Of a stretch of DNA of 64,000 nucleotides, positions 33,001-48,000 are shown one piece after another. Made by a program: the position numbers and the translations under genes. The notes under the pieces are model-generated. The model saw only the letters and a program-made list of their open reading frames with translations, searched no databases and was not told the DNA's origin. Origin of the DNA: Datnioides undecimradiatus (taxonomy: Eukaryota > Chordata > Actinopteri > Lobotiformes > Datnioididae); the NCBI GenBank assembly GCA_008933995.1, contig WARS01000110.1, positions 3,059,001 through 3,123,000 on the forward strand, in the 5' to 3' direction. The number at the start of each line of letters is the position of its first letter. The first letter of the stretch is position 1.

Positions 33001-36000
33001 CCCGCTCCCGCTGGCGAGGAAGACGGACGAATGAGCCTGGCTTTTAGCGAAGAGTCAATGTACTCTTTCATGGCTTCTTTTTCGGGACCTGACAGAGAAT
33101 AAATCCAATCAGACAGGCGGGAAACACGAGAGGAAGGGCAAGCCACCTGAAACGAGAGGGAAGTTAGATCTTTCAAAATAAAACGGGAAGTCACAAGACA
33201 CGACAGAAGCCAAAGCAAACAAACCTGACTAAAATATTACGCCATGACAGGAAAGAAAAAATGTGTTTTTCATAAAAAGTTCCCCTGAAGTTGAGAACAC
33301 TTTGAATTGTGAATTGAACCCTTGCTGACTGTAGTAACTAAGTAAGGCAGCAACAATGTACACACACACACACACACACACAAACACACATACACTTTCA
33401 AGGCATCACTCCACTTGTGTGACTTTCAAGGCATAACTTCATTAATTAATAATTGATTATCCCTAATTATCCACAGTAAGTCAGAATTTAAAGGCAAATG
33501 ATATGTATAGACTGATGAAATGGACTTTTGGTACTATACATGCTGTGCTGGCTGGTGGTGTAAATTAAGATATCTGAATGTTTGAATCTCAATATCTGTG
33601 ATTCTGAATGTGCGTGCATGCTCGTGTGTGTGGATCACACCACAACACCAGTGCTCTGTAAACTTCTTCCCCACTTCTACCATTGTAGAAAAGCGCATGT
33701 GCACTTTATAGACCCATGCCACTGTCGGCTCCTGATGTGCTTCATCATTAAAGGATTTTTGCATTTTTTCCATCATTTTTGGTCCACCTCCACTTCAAAT
33801 GAACAAGGTAAGGCTGTGTATGTTCTGCTTAATTACTGGTTAGTTACTGAGGCTGTTATTTTGTCAAACGCAAAAGTTAATACATTAATAAGTTAAGAAG
33901 GCAACAGGCCGCCATGTTCAAGTTTTCAATTTATTGCTAGCTTCCCGCGGATTCAGTCTTGCAAGGTTGCATGAGTTTGCAAATATTTAAGATTTGTAGT
34001 AGAGCTAAGGCTTTCCATGTATGTGTTTAACTTTTTATGCACATTTGTTGTGTTACTTGATATTGGTTCGGAGCTATAGGGTGACTGGCAAACAGAAAGG
34101 AGTCTAATAAAGGGAGGTTTTGTTTCTCTCTATAAAACTCAGCTGCAGCTCGTGACCATTTTATCGCAGTGCTTGAGACATGAACAGGCAAAACTTGGCT
34201 GATGTAATGTTCCCCGTTCTGGTCTAATTTCTTAATTACGTTGTACGTGATTATGTAGGTAATTATATATTGCTTTTTTAAAAAAATATCACATTAATAA
34301 ACAAACAATGAAATAAAAAGTCACTTTTTTTATTTTTTGATTTTGGATTCACAATTGAATATCAAATGAACGAGTGATACATGGACCCACTGCTTGTCCT
34401 TTACTGTTTAAGTAATAATAATTATTGTATTATTATTACTGCAGTATTTACTGCATGTACAGTACTTGTACTGTGTTTATGAACTTTATAGGTGCAGTTC
34501 TAAAACTAAGGAGGTGTGAATGTGAAACAGAAACACATTTCCAAATAATCTAATGTTAGATTTGCATGAATCTTTGTCAGTTATGTAAATTGTTGTAATT
34601 GTTGTAAATTGACATTTTCTTGTCTTCATAGGTCATAGGTTTTGGATGCAGTGCAGACAGTGTAAGTTATCCCATTCCAGTCAAGAGGTGCTTTTAAAGC
34701 ATTATTCTGGCCTCTGCCATGCCTGTATACAGACTGCATCTGCACTTTCAAGACAATTAGTGTGTTAAAGTCTCACCTCTCAAGAGTGCATAAAAACAGG
34801 CTGGCAAACCTCAAGCGCAGGTTAAATTTTTTTGTGAATTGTATGACTTTAAAGACATCTGTGCACCAGCACATTATCTGTAACATCCTCTACAACTGAG
34901 CTACCAGAGGAAGAATTGCCTAAAGAATGCAGTGATCCTCAGCCTACTGTAAGTGGTTCTGAAAGACAGGGCACCTCAGTTATTTTTGTGGGAGATGCTT
35001 TGCCAGGACAGGTCCTTTCTTAATGGACAGTACTACAAATCAAACACACTTTTTGGAGGCCAGAGGAACTACATTTAACTAGGTGCCTACATTGATGACC
35101 TGGAAGTCTGTAATTAACTGGGGACTTACACAAGATACACAAGATTACAGCAGTATACTGGGTAGCTTTTAAATGTGCCTGCCAAGTTTTGTTCATCTCT
35201 TACCTCAATACAGTTGGCACTATTCAGGAAAAGTGGTGATGCAGCTCATGCTCTAGCTGGCTTCCAAGATAGTTTTCAAGTGGAAAATCATGCAGATATT
35301 GCTTAGCCACCAAAAAGAACATACAGGCCAAAAATACCAGCCATTTTGAGATGAGAACTGTTGAGCAACACAATTCTATGGTGAGTGCGTGGTGTTAAAA
35401 GTGAATGTGTCCTCAGTAAACGTTTGTCTTACTTCCATGCAATAACTGGGTTCCCGCCAGATCTACTTCACGACTTATTTGATGGAATTGTCCCATTTGA
35501 GTTATCACTTTGCTTAAAAGAACTGATGTCAAAGAACTATTTAAGTCTTGATACTCTGAACAGATTGCAAACTTCCAATATAAGGACAGTGACAAACTGA
35601 ACAGACCCCACAAAATATCCAAGTCGAGCTTTTCCAAAACAACAATAGGTGGAAATGGCCATGAGAACTGGACTTTGTTGCAATTACTGTCATTGATGAT
35701 TGGCAACCTTGTGCCAGAGAATGAAGCTACTTGGGAAGTCCTGATGGTGTCAGGCCAGGACTCAGTTGCAGAGGCGAGTGACAGCAAAGGCAGAGTTTAT
35801 TTGTGATTTCTCTTGACAGAGTGACAAAATAACAGGGCTATGAAATTACTCAATCGTGCAGCTTTCCTAGGGGAAATGCAAGGCTTTCAAAATTTACAAT
35901 ATTCTAAGAGGATAATATATATACTATGAAAATTAAACAAACAAACAAACAAAAAAAAAAAAACACTCCAAGTGGAGGAAAAACTATCTGACTATGGATA

Positions 36001-39000
36001 ACATTTTACAACAGAAAACACTGACTGGAGGATAACCTGGCGCTGTACAAAAGAACAAAACAAAAACTTCACTCCTTGAAACCGGAGGATCTTGTAAACA
36101 CTAAGAAAATAAGGCTAGAAATTATAATCACTCCTAAGGAGGCAAACTAACCGGCTATGAAAATATGGCAGAAATAAAAAGCCAGACCTGAACTATTAAA
36201 CTTACAAACAAAAGTCACTCACAACAGGAGGCAAGAACTCTGGCTACTTAAGCGGCATGGAAAATCAAGGCTGTGGCAAAATGTGGTAGTAGGCTGGGGT
36301 GAAACACTCTGGCACAGGACAAAGGGAGACGCAGACTATTTAAACACATGAGGGTAATGGGGAACAGGTGGACACAATCAGGAATCAGGGGAGACAATCA
36401 GACAGGTGACACATGAGGAAGGACAAGTGACCTGAAATGAGAGAAGAGTTACTTTTCAAAATAAAACAGGAAATGACAAGACACAAAACCAGGACGAAAC
36501 AAACCTCACTGCGGTGTGACAGATGGACCTGAAGGAAATCGTTGAGCTGGTTGTATCAGCAGACTTATCAGATGCCAGCTTATGTTCCCTTGAAAGAAAT
36601 ATTGGTGACCACAGGGAGTTGCTCAGAGAGCAGCTTTAAATTACGACAAAAACACCACTTTGTAAAGCACTATCACCACTTGATTCATTGCTTGATTCAG
36701 AGCTATGGACAATGAGATTTGAAGCAAAACATAGCTTTTTTTAAAAAGGTTGTGTATGATGTATAACTTCAAAAATGTTCACTCTCACGACCAAGCACCA
36801 CAGCTAATGATGGCTCGCTACTTGAGTAGTCCAAGTCTTTTTCCACCTTCCTTGTCAGTGCAGAGCATCAAAACAGTCAGCAGAGGGGGTTTAGACACAC
36901 CACAGAGGAATGCTGTAAAAAAAAAAAATTCCCACAAATGGAAATGTTGTGCTGTGCTTAAGATGTACATCTGTATGGAACCCTCTTTGGTGAAGGCATG
37001 ATTTTGTCTGCTGGGCAATACAGTGGCTTACCAGAGTTCTTCAAACTTGTCACTGTTCTTGTTCAGTCTTCAAGTAACAAGGTCTCTTTTTGTGCAGAAA
37101 GCTTTCTTCACAGTATATTGAACACTTAAGATGTTATGAGGCGTCTGAAACAACTGATATTGACATCCCTGAATACCTCTGAAGAGGTCCCTTCTACGCT
37201 GTAAGGTAGATTGAGCACAGTAGCAGTGTTTGAAAATGTATAAAAAAATACCATTATCAATATTGTAACACACCACAAACAAAAACATTTGTTAATCTTG
37301 AGTGCTGCTGAAAAATGGTAATGGAATTGGGTCGCACCTAAATGTAACACACATAGACACAACACTGTTTTCATGCCTAAAAATCATGTTATTAAAAGCC
37401 TTGCAAGTTTTGGATGTTGGAAAGTCAGCATACATCATATTTAAAAAGACAAACAGTACAGTAATTGTTTTCTTTCACATTGGCCCTACTCAGTATTTCG
37501 TAGTCGTTTTCTGTAACATTTAAATTCATTATGAAAAACATTGCCAATGCTATATATAATAGGGATTTTGTTACAATCTTGCTCTAATACTCATATTATC
37601 CTTTTACAGATCATGCTGCTACATGTCTTTGTGTCCCCGGACAACATCAACAGAGTATTTCAAAAACCCTATCTTCAGTTGAACAATTGAAAGGAATACT
37701 TGAAGAAAGTCTGCCACTTCATGGTGACTTTTTGATTCAGATTTAGGACCTTGATTTTGGGACCAAACTTTGTAATTTAACACACATTAAAGAACTTCCT
37801 CAAGACAAAGCTGTACTGAGGATCCTATGGAAATCATTGGGTCTAGACAAAATAGCTTCTATATCCTCAGTCTCCTCCTGCTCTACGCTGCTAGCATTTC
37901 ATCATTTCCATCCACAAGCACAAGCCAGGTTTCGTCAGTGAGCTTACACAGCATGAGAATGCAGAGCAATGGCCAGTTCCATTTCCTGTCCCAGTGTTTT
38001 CTTATGATGTTAAACTGAGGCTCGCACAAGGAACAAGTTCTTCAAGGAAACTGGAGCACTTCTTATAAGGCTTACCCAAAGAATCAAGAAATTGAATTAG
38101 TGGCTGCTGATCAAGCCAAACTCTAGTTGCACTTCTGTAAATAAGTCCATGATTATACAATTTGGTAGGTAGTAGAGCATTACTTTATAGATTTAGCCTT
38201 AACGCTTAAGACCATGAAATTGATTTACTATGTGTAATTTGACCCATAGCTTTTTTGTCATTTTACATTAGTTATCTGAGATAAATAACAACGAAATGTT
38301 ATTGCAGTGTTTTCCCACACATAGAGGCTTCTTTTGCGCAGACTGCTTGAGGATATGAACGACCACCCAAGTATAATTTGTATTATTTTGACCAAAGGAG
38401 AGAACATTTCCATGTCCATGCTTGTGTCTTCACTCTCTATCACACACACAGTGAACCAAAAGCATTTCCCATCAAGATGGCTGCTCGCATTTCTGATCAG
38501 AATAAGTCTGTTGTTTAAAAGATGTTGCATGTAAAGAGCCATATTACAATACAGCTTAATTGTTGTGGTAACTACTGAACATAGCCGCTAATTAATCGAC
38601 TGCTTGTGTAAGTAAATAACATTTGATGTTAACTGTTAACCATGGCACTGAATGTTTGTGACCTCAGTCCAGATGACTGTGTAAAATACTTTCAGTGCTG
38701 CTGAAACTGCGAGAGAGACTTATAAAGGAATAGCTGAAGCTTAAAACATTTTGACATATTTATTCATCTAATGCCTGTCTTTTATAGTTTTCATTAGTTG
38801 CTAAAATTGTTAAAATTGTACATGATGTAGAGGTGTGTGGTTTTTATTTTTAGTTATTTTCCTATATCTATACCTTTATATTTGAAGACCAGACCAGTTT
38901 CTGAAGACATGTCTGATAAGATAATAACTCAAAATCTGGTTTCAGGTTTTGTTACTTACTAAATCTAGGGGAGCCTGTACACTAAAGCAAATGCCTCATT

Positions 39001-42000
39001 CTATTGCATTATTAAGTGTTTATTTGATTTTGACAACATGTCAAGAGCCTGAAGATGAAACTTAATACATTAATACATGATTACTCATAAACAATAAACA
39101 ATGGGTTTTAGTTTTTGAATGTCTATACAGATGTTTATTTTGATTTTTGAAATAGGAAAATGGATGATATTTATTTTCTTCTCCATATATTGTATTCTGT
39201 AGGATATGGACCCAGAGGAAATGTGTGTCAGAGCAGTTGCTCTTGGCATACTGACAGTTGTTGAAGATGACGTTGAGACAGTCCACTTAAGTCTAAAAAC
39301 AAGAAGCATTGCCTTAGTTGCCTTAGCAGATTGTCCTGGATGATGTAGGTGACTTCCCAACTGCCTTTGCCCTTCTATTTGGGCTCATCTATGCAAACCT
39401 GAACTAGCTGAAGGAGTAGGTGTTCATGAACCTTGGTACCCAGGGCTCTGCCCAGGTGCAGGCCCTAAAGAACAGCTAGCTAAAGTAGCCTGCCATGAAA
39501 TTGCTAATGGTAACAGGCCCCGTCTTGCTGGATTGGATATGTTGTTAATGCTGATGAGTTGGGCAAACCCAAGTTAAGTTTGAACTTTTTCTGAGATACC
39601 AGCTATTTTTTCTAAGATACAAGACATTTCTTTTCTACAATACCACCTTTCTAAATTCCAAGCCACTTTTTTTTCCAAGAACCAGCTTTTTTTTCCAAGT
39701 TAAATGCCATTTTTAATCCAGGATGGCAGCTTCTAAGAAAATATAACCTGTGAATAATGGTTGTTACAGTGCACCTTTCATGGAATCGAGTGCTTTTATG
39801 TGCATGTCATTCAGCAGGGTTTATTTCTACATGTTTACTAATTGTTAATAAACTATTAATGTTTTACTTGTATTGTTATCCAAGTGCTATTTTTCTATTG
39901 CTAGTCTGTTTCAGAGGAAATCCCATCAAACCTAACTAGTATAATATAACTAGATATTGTGCTCCCACAGCCAAGTTCTACTTGCCCTGGATGTGTGGCA
40001 AGGGGTATTATCTTGCTGAAAAATCCAGTTTTGACCTCGACGGAACAGTGCATGTGCAGAAGGGAGCATGTGGGTTTTGAGAATGGCACAATGCTTGGCA
40101 GAGTTCAATGTGCCATCACAGACAGTGAGATGACCAACACCAGCAACAGTCATACATCCCAAACGATACTGCTTCCACCATGCTTGACGGTAGGTACTGT
40201 ACATGCTGGAGATAATGTTTCGCCTGGCCTTCTGCATACCCTCATATTAGCAGGAGGAGGATTAAGATGGAAACTTGTCTCATCCGACAACAAAATCTTC
40301 TTCCAGTTCTTCGTCCAGTTCTTGTGTGCTTGGCCCAGCGATGCTGAGCTAACCTCTGTCTCTCATTGATCAGGGGCTTCTTGACAACCTTGCAGCCATG
40401 ATCTAGGAGTCGGCCACATGCAGTGCGGGTGGAACACTGGGATGTCATTCTGTGGTTTTCCTTGCACATGCAGATCAGGATGCGGCCATTTCTTGCTGAA
40501 GACACCCTTGAACACCCAGATCTTGATTTGTCTTCCAAGCTATTGGTTTGTTTGTATATCTGCAGAATCTGTATCTTTAGGCATGTTTCCTGCATTAGGT
40601 TCTTTGCTTTAGCCATTTTTGTCTCTGAAGAACATTCAAACATGCTGGCTTTATATAGACATAAAGCACGACAACAAAAATAGTGTCTTTAATAAAAAGC
40701 ATGGCCTTCATGGATCAGTGCTACCACAATGACTCAGTACTCAAAATGTCTTATGTATTTTTATGGAACCAATCAATTTAAAGTTTTCAGTTGTTTTTTT
40801 TTTTTTTAGGATTTGCTTAGTGTTTTGGCCATGACTTTTCTAAAAGAAATTGCACATGGAGAGTGATTCTTAATGCAATATATCACAAATGCATGGGATG
40901 TCCAACAACTTTTTTTCCAGCACTGTATATATGAACTGGAAACCCTTCCTTACACAAAGAAACATCCAAGCTCTAAATAATGTCAAAAGATCCATTCGAT
41001 TATCCCTAAACCATATGGGAAAATGTGTTCATTTGTCTGAGGAGACAAAGGTTGAACTTTTCAGCCCCTATTATAAGTGCTCATTATGCAAGGAACACCC
41101 CGCCAACTGTAAAGCATTGAGGTAATGGCATGATGCTTTGGGGTTGTCAGCAAAAAAACAACCACTACCATTGTTGTTATAGTTGTCACTAGTGCTCATC
41201 ATTAATATAATTAATATAGTTATGAAAAATATTGTCAGCAATAACTGTAGCTGCACTAGCCCAATTAATTAAGGCCACGCTTCATACTGATGTCTCTGAA
41301 GGTTTTTAATCACTCGCTCGCTCTTCATAAACACCGTGAAAACGTGTGCACCTCTTGGACTACGCAGAATCAACTTTGATGACTCATCCCTTTAACCGCC
41401 TTGGCGTTTCCTTTGAAGCCATCTTGGCATTTCTGAAGCCGTCTTGGCATTGCTCTCCTTAGTCATAATGGCCTTTCTTCTGCCCACAATGCAATACTTT
41501 TTCCCTTTTGACAAAGTTTTTCCCCACGTGACCTCTTGCACCCCTTCAAAATAAATTTACATAAAACACTACATCCATCCCATTATAACTTGACACACAT
41601 TTAACAGAATTACAATTTTACAAACATATTTATTACCCTTTTTAAATGTTTGAATAACTATATGAACCTTTTATGAATTTTAACACAAAATATTAAATAT
41701 ACTTCTTACAGTTATATTCCCACCAAATTACTATGATTTATGATAACCCTTATGTTATATTTGAATAAATCTAGTAATTTCCAGATCTATGTGACTGGTA
41801 TCTTATACCTCTCAGGTCAATGCTGATACTTTAAACTCTCGTATGAGTTATAACGTATGAGTTTAGAAATTAGTTCAATTGGAACTCTTCTTGGTTGTTT
41901 CCCAAGAGTACAACTAATTTATGAATAGGACGTTCAAGAATGGATGGTTTATGGAGTTGATGACCTTCTTTCCCTAGCTTCCTATTTGAACTGTGGCTTT

Positions 42001-45000
42001 TCTCACCAATCCATTTGCATCCTTACAAACATCTAACACTCTTCCTAGTCTCCACTCATTGCAGGAAATCTCCTCCTCTTTGACAATGATAATATCTCCA
42101 ATTTTCACATTTCTCCTTGAAGAGTGCCAGCGTTGTCTGAGGGTGATGTTTGCCAGATACTCTTTCCTCCATCTACTCCAGAATTGCTCTGCCAGGTACT
42201 GTACTCTACGCCACCTCTTCCTGGCGTACAGATCTTCTGGCACAAATTTTCCCGGTGGGGGCAGTGGGACAGAGGTTTTCATAGTAAGTAAATGGTTTGG
42301 GGTGCACTGCAAAAATTAACAATCTAACCAAGTCTTCCAATCTTGTATCTAGCCAAAAAGTCTTTTTGATCTTGTTTTGAGAGCAATATACTATGCAAGC
42401 ACAGAATGTGTAAGATTATTATTCTTGTTTTGAGAATATTTGTCTTTTTATTTCTTAGTTAGTAAGTAGATCCTTAAACTATATATTTTTCACAGAAAGT
42501 AAGCCGAATTGTGTCAGTTACTCTTTCATGACCACTTCTTAGCTAAGAAAACTTGTTTCAAGACCTCCCAGTAAGCATTCACACACACTCTGGCCACAGT
42601 TGTAACATGTTTATTCACATTCATTTCAATGTTTAAGTGCAGCAACATCACCAAGATAATATTTTGTCAGAACATACATGGTGTTTTTGAAACTGACAGG
42701 GTAATATGATGTATGATCCACTAGCTTTTCAGCAACCCTGTTGCTTGAGCAAGATTAGGCACTGCAACTTCATAGGCTAAAAGATCTCTATTCCAGCCCA
42801 CTATCTCATAAAGCTGGTACTCAAAACAATACAATGAACTGTCTACCACATAAATGTTTTTTATAAATCCGAAGACAGGCACTGTCTCATTTGTATTGGT
42901 GATTATTAGAGACCTGTCACGTATGTACTTGTTCCCATTGAGAATAAGCCACTTTACTTTGACTGTGTGTTGTATGCCATAAATCCCCCCAAAATCTCTC
43001 ATCTTTGTATTAACATACTCCATATTTGCTACTTCTGAGACAGGACCCAATTCTTTCTCATGTAAAAAAATCGGATGCTCCATACCCATTTCATTTTGTA
43101 AGTGACTTACAGACATTTTTGAAGTTCAATTTAGATGACCACTGTTTGAAAAAACAGTTCTTTTGTCTACACTAGAAAAACACAAATAGCAAAAGGGAGT
43201 AGTCCAGGTATTTGATGAGCAGCACTGCATAACCACTTCAATCTGAATCATTTGAACTTTATTTTGGCGGGCACATACTGACCAGAGAGGTCAATACCAA
43301 ATCTGGACGGGGGGGGGTGGATCATAGCAAGATTATGTAATTTGCATAGTGATGTGATTATACAGGGATCAACAACCGGCCTAGAAATTAAAATATCATT
43401 TGTAGTTCTAGTATTCGCCAATTATGTATGTTTGTATGTCATTATTATCAGTTTTTTACACGTTTTACACAGACTGACATGGTCTGCACCAACCCCCCTC
43501 ACTACCCTCATGTGGTCACGTCTGCCCTGTGACGGTTGGACAGGATTCTGCCGCGGTAAGGAGAAAACACCGTTATATTAAAAATTATAAAGTTATAGGT
43601 TTTACAATTACGTTACAGTTTTACTCTTCACATTTACTCCACCCATCGCGAAAACCGTATCAATGAATAAATCGGCCTCTTCAATCTAAAATCCAGCTAG
43701 CTAACTTAGCTAATGTTAGATGACTTTGCAGGTTTGGTGCTAGAACATGGTTAGAAGTGTTTTCTTATGCTTTTTCTCCTGCGATTAATTGAAAACGTTG
43801 TTGAGAAATTTTCCGCGATATTTTTTTTATCAGGTATTCTATGAATGTGGATATATTAAAAGCAAGAGTAACTTGCCGGGAGGGGCGCTAACACACATGA
43901 AGCGACCAGGTCACCGCAGCCATAGTCTGTGATCGCAGCTCTATGTTGATGAGAGGGAGGCCTGCATGATGCCACACAGTAGATTTACCTGGTGAATAAG
44001 CAGTGAAAGACAGCGCGGATTAATTACTTTATAGACCTGGCTAGCTAGGTCTGCTGAGCACATTCTGTAAAAAAAGAAAATAGAGACGTACAGTGTTCCG
44101 CCTGAAGTATTTATCTGCTGTCATCGTGTTTTAATGATTTGACATGATTTAGGTTATAATTGTTTTGAATCTGTGAACGAAGAGTATACGAGAAAGTATA
44201 TTTTAAAATATCTCCTCATCATAGCCAAGGCTAGCTAAGCTGGAGTAGCTTTATGGTGCTAAATGGATGAATAATGACATTTAAGTTACTGTTTGCTTTA
44301 TTGTTTGTCATTTCCCCATATTGAATTTAGCCTTTGCTCAGTCACCCTTGAGCAGCTTATCCAGGTGTCAGATTCTGTCACTTTTGACGTCTGAAAGACT
44401 GAAAAACTGATCTAGACTGATCCAACTTTACCTGTCCATGACTTGTGATGTTTTTTCGTGCCTTCCAGGAGCAACTAAAAGGGCCTTAACATCATGGAGG
44501 AATTGGATGATGATACTGTTTTGGTTCTAAATGGTATGTTTAGGTGTTGCTGCATATGCTACATAATATTGATGTGTATTACCATTTAACTGAATTATTG
44601 ATTATGCATGATGATACTGATCTCAGAAACAAAATGTATTTCAGCTATTTTGCTATCTCAAAACTCCAAGTGTCTATTTTTTATTTAGATTTATTCTTAG
44701 ATAATAGATGGAATAACAGACACTGCAATTGGACTTTATTTACCTTGTCAAGTTGATTAGTGCTAAATTTATAGGTAAAAAATGGTATATGGTTTTTAAT
44801 TCTAAAAGGTTTGTTAATGATTTGTTTGCAGCTGCCAGCATAGATGAGACCTTACTCCACACCCTCAGTCGGGATGATTTAAGAGACCTTTTCCTGGGCC
44901 AGAGAACTTTCTCAGGAGGAATCAAATGTGGGCTCTTATTAGCCAAGAGGTAAGTTTTTGCCTACTTGTTTTTTTTTCTAAAAAAAAAAAAAAAAAATAC

Positions 45001-48000
45001 CTAGCACAACACATGCTGTGCCATGGTTTGTCTCCACTTCCTTGTCCATGTCCTGTTTTTAAGTTCCATGTCTTGTCTTTCTGTGTTTTCCCTCCTGTGA
45101 GTACCTCGTGTGTCTCACGCGTATGCGATTGCCCCACCTGTGTCTCGTTTCCTCATGTATTTGACCTCAGTGTTTTCCTGGTTTTCGTCTGTGTCCATGC
45201 CGTGTGTTCCTGTGGTGCCTCTGTGAGTTAATAAACTCTTTTGTTTTACTGCACTAGTTTTTGTGTCTGTCTGCGTCAGGGTCCAGTTCCCTAAACCGTA
45301 ACATGTTGTTTTTAATTGTGTCTGTCATTTACCTTGTAATAATTGTGTTTTGATTTTTTCTGAGGATGAGAATGCCACTTTATCAGACAAAGCTGGTCCA
45401 GGTGAAACAGGAACTGTGTCATCACTTCAAGGATCACCTCCAGTATCCCCCCACACATCCACTCCTGTGGTGAAGAAAACCCCAAAGAAAACCCTACAGC
45501 TTCCTACTCCTCCAGAATATGTGATCTACACAGACACTGAGTTGGAACTAGCTCGTAAGCACCATTTTGAGATGGCCCGCACTGGTAGAGAGGGGGAATC
45601 TGCCATGTCCAAAGAGCTGAGATGCAGGCTGGTGAGGAACAGTGTTACCAGCATGATTTCAATCTTGAGAGCAAGTCACCAAGGAGAGGAGCTCCAGTAC
45701 CCTTCAAAGCAAGAGGTCACCGCAATGGCTAAGAGACTAGTGGAGTATAATCCCATGCTACATTATAAAGATGAACCCATCAAACATGTAAGTGATGACA
45801 ATTTTAGCCATATTATTTTCTTGACAAGTTATTTAAAAAAAGTTATGCGATATTCAAAATGTTTTTTTCAATAAGTGACTTTTTTCACCACAGATGAGCA
45901 TGTACAGTTATCTTCAGAAGAGAATTCTGAATGTGAAGTCCCCACAGAAGAGGCAGGGGCCCAGACCAGAGAGAAGCAGTTCAACCAAAAGATGTCACAC
46001 TGACTTCTCTCCAAGTGACCAGGGAGAAGATTATGATGCAGACTCAAGTGGTGGATCAACAATTCTTTTGCCACCTGGGAGCAGTTCTGAAGGCGACAGT
46101 TCAGGTGAGTGAAAAAATGTAATTTTGGCAATAATGATGGACACGAAGGCTAGGTAATACTATCATAGTTTTGTATATAATGATATTACAGGTATTTAAA
46201 CTTTACATTGAAGTTATGATTAGGCTTTGATGTATTATTTGATTCCATTGTGTAAAAATTAAAGTATAACAATCAAAATGTTATGTTTGCTGGCTTAAAC
46301 CTGTTGTATCATTCAGATGACATGTCCAGTACCTGTTGCTGATTTGTATTTCCTTTTAGTGGACAAAGATAGTCTGGCAACACAGGCCAGGCATTACAAG
46401 ACTCTGCAGGAGATGTATAAGAAACCAAAACCCAACCAAGATGCTGTCTGCCAGATCCTTGACCTTGAGTTTCAAGTAAGAAGAGCCTTCATTGACAGTG
46501 ACATTCTGAAAGAAGAGGACAGACCAGCAAAGATTTTTGAGGCATATCCATGTTTCAAAGAGCTTCATCATGTATGCACTTGTTGTTTTTGGCTTCTCCA
46601 CAAAGCTAGCATTGTTGAAGATTTTAACACTTATTTGCATTGCAGGTGATGGATGAGCTGCGGCAGATTCTGGATAAGGACAACAGCAAGTTCATAAATG
46701 AAGTAAAGAAGAGATAGGCCGACTTCTGCTCCATGGCGCAGTTTTATGGTGTTTGGAGGAAAGTGTTCAAGCCACCCATGAGCCTGGGTGCAGGTAAGTC
46801 ATTTTGCTGTCTTTAATACATGTAGCTGTTTTAATAGACACAATTAATAGAACTGTTGTCAATGCATAACACTGATTAAATGGTAACAGAATGATAGTGC
46901 TGTTCATTGCAAAGCATTTTCTATTGCCTGACCATAAAAAAGCTCATCAGATGCTGGCTAACTTTGAACTAAAACTTGATTTATTCTGTTCTAGTGGAAT
47001 CCAACATTGCCTTGTTCAGGGCACTACCCACACTCTTCCCCTCACAGTCTGCGCCACCTAAGAAGATGGGACAGGCCAGTGAGGCATTGCTTCATGTCCT
47101 TCAGGTGAGTTTGTTCATATTTTGTTAAGAATTAATCCTCTAACATTTCCCAAGTGTTTAGTGGCACACACTCTTTAAACAGTGACTGAGGCACAAGTTA
47201 TTTTCATGATTTCTTTGCTGGCATGTCCTGACCCATGGTCCTATCCTTAGAGCAGAAAATGATCTGTTTTAATATACCACATGTCAGTATGGTTGGGTTC
47301 ATAGATATATACAGCTCTGGAAAAAATTAAGAGAGCACTCTCACAAATGTTTCTTAAATCAGCATCTCTACATCTATGGCAGCCAGTCCATTCCAGTGTT
47401 TGTTCGATTCCAACACAAGCCTCCTCATTCTACTTAATAGACACACAGGTGATCACCTGAACCAAATCTTATTTTATGAGAAAGATTCTAAAACCACTGC
47501 TGTGATTAAAGAGATTATCCCACCAATAATGATTTCTAAACTCTTCCTAAGTTAAAATATTAGTGTTGTGTTGTTTAAAAATGAATATGAACATGTTTTC
47601 TTTGCATTATTCGAGGTCTGAAAACACTGCATCTTTTTTTGTTATTTTGACCAGTTGTCATTTTCTGCCAATAAATGCTCTAAATGGCAATATTTTAATT
47701 TCAAATTTGAGAGAAATGTTGTCAGCACTTCATAGAATGAAACAAAAATGTTCATTTTACTCAAACGCATACCTATAAATAGTAAAACCAGCAAAACTGA
47801 TCATTTTGCAGTGGTCTCTTAATTTTTTCCAGAGCTGTAGATGTACATAATGGTGTTAAAAAATCTCATTTCACTTGCCCAAGCAGTTTTCTAGTTTTTT
47901 AGTATACCCTGAAGAAACTTGTTTTTTGTTTTCTTCTTCAGCCAACAGAAGAGCCAGCCATCTACCTCCAGAGAGCTCTCTTCAGCCCTGTTTTGGTCTT

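Larger units (their letters stand above)
30178..33249 (-). mobile_element. Ty3/gypsy chromovirus, minus strand, large internal deletions
   Basis: The 3' LTR is at 30748-30178 and the remnant of the 5' LTR at 33249-33105 (minus strand). GGAAAG is found at both borders (30172-30177 and 33250-33255), so the outer ends are original. The 5' LTR is joined directly to RT near 33105; the rest of that LTR, gag and protease are gone. Pol shows RT, RNase H, integrase and a chromodomain in the right order. The family is the same as the element at 11769-15600. Confidence 0.85.
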
